A model generated the notes under the pieces. That model was not told where the DNA came from. It made no database searches and was given only the letters and a program-made list of their open reading frames with translations. A stretch of 64,000 nt of DNA from positions 20,619-84,618 of the forward strand of contig CAMKOB010000001.1 in the NCBI GenBank assembly GCA_946414345.1, in the 5' to 3' direction. The stretch is from an uncultured Candidatus Saccharibacteria bacterium. Its GTDB lineage: Bacteria; Patescibacteriota; Saccharimonadia; Saccharimonadales; Saccharimonadaceae. The position numbers and the translations under genes were made by a program. This document shows, piece by piece, positions 58,201 to 64,000 of this stretch (positions within the stretch are counted from its first letter, which is position 1; every line of letters starts with the position of its first letter).

Positions 58201-61200
58201 CGAACCTCCTTGCGAATCAAATGTTATTTCAAATGTTGAACTTGGATCAACCACACTGACGGTAATTGTTTGAGTGTCGCCAGAATCATCACCAGTCATA
58301 GTAATAGTTGTCGTACCAATAGTCAGTGCTGTTATCTCACCAGTAGTTGAGTTAACAGTAGCAACAGAAGAATTATTTGAAGTAAATGAATATGGCTCAA
58401 GCTCAGCAGAATTAATGACGTTGATAGTAGCCGTATTACCCTCGCCAATAGTAAAGCTGTTACTATTAATCTCTGCAAGAGCAACCGATTTTTTCCATTG
58501 AGCATGATATGTAGTGTCACCTTCAGGAACAGTAGTACTAGTCACCATAGTTCCACCAGTCTCACTTGTATACCAACCCTGGAAAACGTAGTTTGTTTTA
58601 GTTGGATCGGTTGATGGATAGTTAGAACCAAGTGCGTCACCATCATTAATTGATACAGCAGAAGGAGAAGTCCCATTATGCGCATCAAAAGTAATAGTGT
58701 ATATAATTTGGGGAGGGGACCATTGCTCAACCAAATTAATTGGCACCTCAATAGTAGCACGAGCTGTATTGGCAGTAGTGTTGGTAGTAATTTGTCGCGT
58801 ACCAGTATGAATACGGTATCTATTAGAACCTTCTGCCTCAAGCCATATTCCATCTCTACGAGTAGTAACAGTATAATTTGATTGTTCCAAAAGGTAAACA
58901 CAGTTTCCATTATTACCGATATTGGTCACATTCAAAGAGCCGGCGCTACAAACAGTTTGAACTTCTTCCCTAGTCATAAATCTCGCAACTCTTGTATCGG
59001 CAAACACCTGAAGATGTGTATTAGTCCAAGTAGCACTAGTTGGAAGAGCCGCAATGGCGGTATCATAATCTTGATCGTTGGCCTGTTGAGTACTTCTATA
59101 ATAAACAAATTTAGCATTAGTACCATTCATACCAATATAGTAGAATCTTTCATCTGCCGAATCCCAAATTCCATTAGCATTAACATCACAGTCATATGCA
59201 TCGCCATAAGACATCGTAGAAGAATCCGGTATCGTACCATAAGTTATTATACTCCCTCTCGAATAGCCAGTGCCGTTTGTGCTACAGCCACCCGACCTAG
59301 AGCAAGTCTCCTGGTGGAGAGAGCTGGCAGGCGCAATTTTACAAACATAGAAGGAAGGAACCCATTTAGCATAATACTGTGTTGGGGTATTAGAATCGAA
59401 AACGGTCGTAGTCGTAAGCTCGAATCCAGTACCATTTGTGCCAGAATACCAACCGTCAAGAGAATAATCTGCTCTGACGGAAATTGGCAAACTACCTAAA
59501 CTACCACCGTCGGCAACCTCAATGTCCGCGACTGAAGAACCACCTTGCGAATCAAAGGAAACCGTATATAGATTATTCCCAACAGTGACACTTATAGTCT
59601 TAGTCAAGCCAGACAGAGTGCCGGTCATAGTAATAGTAGTTTTACCAACAGCAACAGCAGTTATCTCACCCGTAGTTGGATTAACAGACGCAATAGAAGA
59701 ATTATTGGAAGTAAAGGTATAGGGTTCCAAATCGGCGGAATTAGTCACGTTTATCGATTTATTTGTGTTAATGGCCATATGTATTTCTGAACTTGTAAAT
59801 TCCGCCTGCGAAACAGCTTTTACCCAATGAGCCCAATAGGTTTCATTTCCTACTGGTATCGTACTCGGCGTAACCAAATCACCACCATTCTGCAATGTAT
59901 ACCATCCCGTAAAAGCCCAGTCCGTTCTTGTAACCTCCGGTAAAGTACCGAGAGCGCCACCGTTAAAGACAAAGAAAGAATTCGAAGCTGGAACACCACC
60001 ATTGCCCTTAAACTCAATTAAATGCAAGTTTGATTCATCGAAATCACCCAATCTAATATACATGTTGCTTAAATCAGCCTCTATAAAGCGTTTAGCATCA
60101 GTACATACGCCAGCAGTTTCGTTACCGGTACAATCATCTGCTGGATAAGCACCAAACCACGTAGTTAAAGCGAACTGCTGATCAAAATTAGTGATATTTT
60201 GAATTTCAATCAATGGCCCATTATTAAAACGCGCATAAATAATATGGTTAATCCTAAAGACACTAATTTCAGTCGAAGTATATGGTGTAATTGCATCCTT
60301 GCTATTTGCATTATCAGCTCCGTGGCCAGAAGTACTCCTAACTTGAATACTGTCGCCGCTACGCCTAACAATAATTCCAGGAGCTTTACCATCGTATGGT
60401 GCATCGTCTACTGAAGTCGCCAATTTATCGCTTACGAAAGTCTGTTGTGTATCTACCGAATTGTCTTGTTCGGACGGAAGATAATGTTCAATCGTAAAAT
60501 GTATTTCGTAATCCTTTAAATAATTTTCATTACTATATAAAGCAATTTCGGTATCAATAAACTTAACATCTGAATATTTCTGACATTGAGAACCAGTTAT
60601 ATTACTATTTGTTGCACCATTAAATTCACAAAGACCCATATGACTCCAAACAATTGGGAATTGCTCCGCGAGCCATATTGCGTAAAGGGTAATGTTTTCG
60701 CCAGCCGTCTGATCTATTGCATATTGATCACTCGGATCGTAAACGTTACCAGAGCAAACATAATTTCCAGTCGTAGAATCAATTGTTGTAGGAACATCAC
60801 ACCAGCCACCAAATGTCAAATCTGCGCTTGACACAACAGGAACCGCGCTGCTTAAAGTTCCATAACTTTGGGCAGCAGGGGTTTCTCCGTCAACAGATAA
60901 AGCCTGGGGGTTCGGATCCGGCATTCCAGTGACAGTTTCTTGGGTATTTGCGTTATATGTAACGTTGTATACTACTGCATTAGCGATAGCGATCAAATTG
61001 TAGGTGTAGGAATATGAACCGGAAGGTGTCTCAAATCCAATTTTCGCACCAAAAGCAATAGTGTATTCATCAGCAACGTTGTTAGCAACACTCGACTTCG
61101 CTAATAGATCACCGCTAGTGGAGGGAGCGGGTAGGAAATTCGAGTTTGCGATAACGGTGTCGACCCCACCGCTAGTAGTAATATATTGGCTTGGCATGAA

Positions 61201-61587
61201 TCCCCATTTATTTTTGTAACTAGCACTAGTAGAAAACGTCGTTTCATCGACTGCAGAGGCAATAGACTCTATTTCGTCATCATTTTGATTTACAAGACTC
61301 GTCGATTCATCCGTTGCAACCATTAAAGTATAACCAGTAAAGTTATCAGTTTCAATGCTAATGGTATTATTACCAGATTTAGAATAAGCACCTGTTGACG
61401 TAGGCAAAATGGTGATTGCTAAATTATGAGTATCTGTGGAGATGGTGAGAGTGCTTTGTTTTGCAATTGCACCAGCCGAAGAAGATGAAATAACAGAAAA
61501 GATAACCGCGACAAGCAGAATTAAGACACAGAACAGGTGTCGAAAAGTACCTTTCGCATACAGTAAATAAAATATACTGCTTCTCAT
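55291..61587 (-). CDS. Giant surface protein: InlB-type repeats, BIG2-like domains and C-terminal tyrosine-phosphatase domain with TM anchor
   Basis: Signal peptide; YTFTSNNSSIASVNPTTGEITAVAVGKTTITMTG; FxGWYT...YAHW repeats; NTRDLGGLPV...HCRVGADRTG; terminal TM LLAVAGLTAATGLSTAAYIALC. Confidence 0.85.
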   Translation of the reverse strand: MRSSIFYLLYAKGTFRHLFCVLILLVAVIFSVISSSSAGAIAKQSTLTISTDTHNLAITILPTSTGAYSKSGNNTISIETDNFTGYTLMVATDESTSLVNQNDDEIESIASAVDETTFSTSASYKNKWGFMPSQYITTSGGVDTVIANSNFLPAPSTSGDLLAKSSVANNVADEYTIAFGAKIGFETPSGSYSYTYNLIAIANAVVYNVTYNANTQETVTGMPDPNPQALSVDGETPAAQSYGTLSSAVPVVSSADLTFGGWCDVPTTIDSTTGNYVCSGNVYDPSDQYAIDQTAGENITLYAIWLAEQFPIVWSHMGLCEFNGATNSNITGSQCQKYSDVKFIDTEIALYSNENYLKDYEIHFTIEHYLPSEQDNSVDTQQTFVSDKLATSVDDAPYDGKAPGIIVRRSGDSIQVRSTSGHGADNANSKDAITPYTSTEISVFRINHIIYARFNNGPLIEIQNITNFDQQFALTTWFGAYPADDCTGNETAGVCTDAKRFIEADLSNMYIRLGDFDESNLHLIEFKGNGGVPASNSFFVFNGGALGTLPEVTRTDWAFTGWYTLQNGGDLVTPSTIPVGNETYWAHWVKAVSQAEFTSSEIHMAINTNKSINVTNSADLEPYTFTSNNSSIASVNPTTGEITAVAVGKTTITMTGTLSGLTKTISVTVGNNLYTVSFDSQGGSSVADIEVADGGSLGSLPISVRADYSLDGWYSGTNGTGFELTTTTVFDSNTPTQYYAKWVPSFYVCKIAPASSLHQETCSRSGGCSTNGTGYSRGSIITYGTIPDSSTMSYGDAYDCDVNANGIWDSADERFYYIGMNGTNAKFVYYRSTQQANDQDYDTAIAALPTSATWTNTHLQVFADTRVARFMTREEVQTVCSAGSLNVTNIGNNGNCVYLLEQSNYTVTTRRDGIWLEAEGSNRYRIHTGTRQITTNTTANTARATIEVPINLVEQWSPPQIIYTITFDAHNGTSPSAVSINDGDALGSNYPSTDPTKTNYVFQGWYTSETGGTMVTSTTVPEGDTTYHAQWKKSVALAEINSNSFTIGEGNTATINVINSAELEPYSFTSNNSSVATVNSTTGEITALTIGTTTITMTGDDSGDTQTITVSVVDPSSTFEITFDSQGGSPVVSPVYVVIGSALGSNYPSPDPTLANNAFQGWYTQGGTLVTSETIPDGDVTYYAHWKLDVQQAIIANNDLSLSVGGQIAIVVNNASSIEGYTFSSADSGIASVDATTGVVTGVSEGSTSIVMTGLQSGLTLSIPVEVFSSSVTMYQVTYNANGGTADYYIDSVANGDAINTLPDATRTNYKFFGWYTDDGTFYNEVTPATIITSDITFYAKWVEDTSGFPIVWSEVNACTFGSGNVSGDYCSASNKVKTYIDTGIQLFTQANYDKDFDVGFTIIEYNPSVNANQATFVNSKQENKTNNYPGFVFRRYSNHSSNLEITQKWSGNDGVSIQIPYTTVKTVRIMRRITNDNGTPTSKMYYSINDGPVTLLQDITSITRLYFDTKVWFGASVQSNGTSPQRPLTGIITDMYIRLGADTDYLINLDANGGTVNPTSFAVTIGDQLGTLPTPTPPNSNYTFDGWYDESVSPAVAVTSSTTPDSHETYVAHWNYTSSNIPVTFDVSNDATRGYQTIINNWIQSPINITTFNENSPINSSTWGDTTQLSEAGFWSGLKSNFETNHCMIPGYGDAATTTVNPTAWGNGSVDCSKPDAFDTKIGAPLDVYLYDLNNSTLGAQVSYAKADNGIIHNMIPGQSYYWVKSDDSSVYGYVTATSTNGRRWVDTGQIRNTRDLGGLPVTYTDANNNTITGTLEYGKLFRGERLWSDASNATELTNLGIVKEYDLSDGTELGGDTKLSQYQQDSVIHYNFDVDLTTGSNYLKAWTAVTDIMNDVVANKNIYFHCRVGADRTGTVAYLLEGLLGVPDEARYEEYSLTHLSGLFDRTRYYKQKASNNALKFVFMMDYVLTTQDIYNWYMANPNANANLVQQFRSAMVNITSSTPAASNNSLNQENISMNYSNNVEPGGPEESEEDALDTGYTAPLGVTHFVDSSNNSGEVNVESTPEVNLLAVAGLTAATGLSTAAYIALCKHNDS

Positions 61588-61727
61588 ATCTGTTACAACT
61601 TTATCTCCACTAATTGTATAAATCTATTATACATAAACAAAATGCATTATGCAAGTGCTTTAAACTATGAGGAATTAATATAAAAATAATTTTTCCACAA
61701 AAAAAGAGCCCTATGGAGCCATTGCAA

Positions 61728-61803
61728 TGGAGCCGACTGTCAGGCTTGAACTGACGACCTACGGTTTACAAAACCGTTGCTCTACCAACTGAGCTAAGTC
61801 GGC
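61728..61803 (-). tRNA. tRNA-Thr (anticodon TGT), CCA encoded
   Basis: Minus gccgacttagctcagttggtagagcaacggttttgtaaaccgtaggtcgtcagttcaagcctgacagtcggctcca; loop TTTGTAA. Confidence 0.93.
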
Positions 61804-61829
61804 AACTTAAATAATTATAGCACAAAAAA

Positions 61830-62528
61830 TTATTTTTTACCATCTTTCTTCCCGCAATGATCATGATCTGGATTCGTATCAAATGGATGATGATGGTGCA
61901 ATGATAAATGAGGAAAGATAAATTCAAAGCCAATTTTAACAACCACAAAAGCAATCACAATACTAATATAAGATTCTACGTTCACATGCCATAATAAATA
62001 GATAACCGCCGACAGTAAGACGGCGATTGATATCCAAGCATCATTCATCGTTTCAGCTCCAGAAGCTTTCAATACATCAGATTTAAGTTGAACACCCTTT
62101 TTCTTCAAATAAACTGCAAAGCCCCATTTCGCCGCAATACTTGTCACCAAAATAATGATCGTCGGAATCGAGTAATCCACTTCATCCGGCGTAATGATAT
62201 TTTTGAAAGAAGCAACAAGCATCTCTAAACCCACTGATATTATAATAATTGCAATAATTATGGTTGTGAGGCGTTCGATTTTTTCGCGACGTTCTGCAAA
62301 GCGACCTTTTGAAGCAAGTTTTTCACTTACAATAATCAAAACGCCAGAAACCGCATCAATTAAACTGTGAATCGCATCTGATGCGATAGCTAGCGAATTC
62401 GATAGAATACCAACAAGTAAATTGAATATTGCCAATAGAAAATTAACCAAAATAAATAGCCAACCAGACTTAACAATTACCCTACTGCGATTATCACTTG
62501 TATCGTTTTGTTTATTATTGTGCATCAT
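61830..62528 (-). CDS. Cation diffusion facilitator family transporter
   Basis: SGWLFILVNFLLAIFNLLVGILSNSLAIASDAIHSLIDAVSGVLIIVSEKLASK; His-rich C-terminus HHHHPFDTNPDHDHCG. Confidence 0.92.
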   Translation of the reverse strand: MMHNNKQNDTSDNRSRVIVKSGWLFILVNFLLAIFNLLVGILSNSLAIASDAIHSLIDAVSGVLIIVSEKLASKGRFAERREKIERLTTIIIAIIIISVGLEMLVASFKNIITPDEVDYSIPTIIILVTSIAAKWGFAVYLKKKGVQLKSDVLKASGAETMNDAWISIAVLLSAVIYLLWHVNVESYISIVIAFVVVKIGFEFIFPHLSLHHHHPFDTNPDHDHCGKKDGKK

Positions 62529-62579
62529 AACCAATTCTAACATTTTTTTGGTATAATTAAAAAAAAGAAAGGAGTAAAA

Positions 62580-63341
62580 ATGTTTAGTCTAAAAGAAAAA
62601 GTTGCAGTTGTGTCAGGTGCCTCTTCAGGGCTTGGTCAACAAATGGCCCTCGCCTTCGCAAGACAAGGCGCAAAACTAGTTATACTTGCGAGGCGAGTGG
62701 AACGCTTAGAAGATTTTAAGCCGAAGCTAATCAAAGAAGGTGCCGAAGACGTACTAGCACTTAAATGTGATGTCACATCAACAAAAGATATCAACGAGGC
62801 AGCAAAAGAAGCAGAAAAAAAGTTTGGCCGCGTAGATATATTATTAAACTGTGCCGGTTCGTCGAAAGACAAAGGTATCTACGACATGACCGATGAGGAA
62901 TGGGACTTTACTATTGCCACAGATGAAACGAGCGTCTTTAAAATGACACGTGCATTTGCAAATATTATGAAAAAGCATAAATATGGTCGCATAATAAACA
63001 TAGCATCAATGTATGGCCTAGTTGGCAATACCGAAATTCCAACCATTGCATATCACACTTCTAAAGGTGCAGTCGTAAACTTCACCCGCGCTGTCGCAGC
63101 AGAACTTGCAACCGACGGTATAACCTGCAACGCAATTTGTCCAGGATATTTTTACACAGAACTCACCACAGCAGTTCTTGATACCGAACGCTTCCAAGAA
63201 TTCGCCAAAACCCACGTGCCAATGCAACGTTATGGCAAACCGGGCGAGCTCGACGCAGCAGCTGTATTTCTAGCATCAGAAGAAGCATCGTATGTTACAG
63301 GTGTAATCTTGCCAGTCGACGGCGGATACACTTGTATATAA
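62580..63341 (+). CDS. Short-chain dehydrogenase/reductase (FabG-like)
   Basis: [58 protein letters not shown]. Confidence 0.93.
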   Translation: MFSLKEKVAVVSGASSGLGQQMALAFARQGAKLVILARRVERLEDFKPKLIKEGAEDVLALKCDVTSTKDINEAAKEAEKKFGRVDILLNCAGSSKDKGIYDMTDEEWDFTIATDETSVFKMTRAFANIMKKHKYGRIINIASMYGLVGNTEIPTIAYHTSKGAVVNFTRAVAAELATDGITCNAICPGYFYTELTTAVLDTERFQEFAKTHVPMQRYGKPGELDAAAVFLASEEASYVTGVILPVDGGYTCI

Positions 63342-63357
63342 ATTAGAAAGGAGAAAT

Positions 63358-63903
63358 ATGAAGACCAAGTATAGCGGAACTAAAACTGAAGAGAATCTAA
63401 AAAAAGCCTTCGCCGGCGAGTCTGAGGCTCGCAATAAATATGACTATTTTTCATCGAAGGCGAAAAAAGACGGATACGAACAAATTGCCGCAATTTTCGC
63501 CGAAACAGCTCTGAACGAAAAAGAACACGCTAAAATGTGGTATAAAGAACTACATGGTGGCGAGGTTGAGCCAACGAATACCAATCTAGAAGCTGCAGCA
63601 GATGGTGAAAATTACGAGTGGACCGAAATGTATAAAGGCTTTGCAGAGACCGCACGCAAAGAGGGCTTTAATGAGCTTGCCGAAAAATTTGAAGGTGTAG
63701 CTAAAATTGAAAAATCACATGAAGAACGTTATCGTAAATTACTTGCAAATGTCAACGAAGAAAAAGTCTTTTCAAAAGACGGTGATGTGATTTGGGTCTG
63801 CCGTAATTGTGGGCACATCGTAATTGGGAAAAAAGCACCAGACATCTGTCCAGTTTGCAATCATCCACAAGCCTACTTCGAAATCAAAGCCGAAAACTAT
63901 TAA
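63358..63903 (+). CDS. Rubrerythrin
   Basis: [20 protein letters not shown], diiron [14 protein letters not shown]-terminal rubredoxin [30 protein letters not shown]. Confidence 0.96.
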   Translation: MKTKYSGTKTEENLKKAFAGESEARNKYDYFSSKAKKDGYEQIAAIFAETALNEKEHAKMWYKELHGGEVEPTNTNLEAAADGENYEWTEMYKGFAETARKEGFNELAEKFEGVAKIEKSHEERYRKLLANVNEEKVFSKDGDVIWVCRNCGHIVIGKKAPDICPVCNHPQAYFEIKAENY

Positions 63904-63909
63904 AAAGAG

Positions 63910-63942
63910 AAAATCCCCAGGCTCAAAACTTGGGGATTTTTT
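63910..63942 (+). terminator. Terminator after rubrerythrin
   Basis: AAATCCCCA...TGGGGATTTTTT. Confidence 0.85.
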
Positions 63943-63953
63943 GTACAAAAAAA

Positions 63954-64000
63954 TGGAGCCGCGAACCGGGTTTGAACCGGTGACCTCATCCTTACCATGG
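63954..64000 (-). tRNA. tRNA-Thr (anticodon GGT), 3' half only, truncated by window end
   Basis: Minus CC ATGGTAA GGATG AGGTC ACCGGTTCAAACCCGGT TCGCGGC T CCA. Confidence 0.8.

Noticed and set aside
58882-59499. 205-aa plus-strand ORF inside the phosphatase giant
   Set aside because: Antisense to a continuous 2,098-aa frame with recognisable repeats
15011-61587. CRISPR array suspected from repetitive blocks
   Set aside because: Repeats are protein-domain repeats of variable spacing and divergence; no short identical repeats with uniform spacers
1-64000. Alternative genetic code (UGA recoded), as in some CPR lineages
   Set aside because: UGA acts as a terminal stop in the P-loop kinase gene (35959) and the GC-rich cassette (48447), and core proteins read normally with code 11
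1-64000. Integrated prophage or transposon
   Set aside because: No integrase, transposase, terminase or capsid-like ORF recognised; only tRNA-end duplications hint at past integration

Overview
This is a low-GC, gene-dense bacterial chromosomal window with no rRNA, CRISPR array, transposase or phage module. The gene content suggests a Candidate Phyla Radiation genome, probably Saccharibacteria/TM7; that assignment is inference only. The core is housekeeping: recR-ybaB, dnaB-dnaX, rplJL, rplA/rplK, secE-nusG, rpmG, nrdDG, iscS-iscU, prfA-prmC, lepB, rmuC, a UvrD-type helicase-nuclease and five tRNAs (one cut by the window end). Between these lie surface genes: two ~2,100-aa repeat proteins, a FISUMP-type protein, CAP, CapA, NodB and VTC/DUF4956 proteins. 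The most interesting signals are as follows. (1) A window-wide promoter style, extended -10 TGnTATAAT, with the start codon often only 6-10 nt downstream, implies many leaderless mRNAs. (2) There are several very compact divergent promoters: rplA/rplK sharing one -35, a 42-bp ABC/VTC intergenic, and a symmetric TATAATTATA box for prfA/tRNA-Val. (3) rplA is divergent from rplK and carries its own L1-operator-like leader. (4) RecR, DnaX and L33 have all lost the usual zinc-binding cysteines. (5) A giant adhesin-like protein carries a CX5R tyrosine-phosphatase domain. (6) Several solitary GC-rich ORFan cassettes have structured leaders and strong terminators. (7) An ADP-ribosylglycohydrolase is translationally coupled to an unknown protein. 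(8) Partial copies of tRNA 3' ends sit next to tRNA genes. All calls come from reading the sequence; no database search was run.
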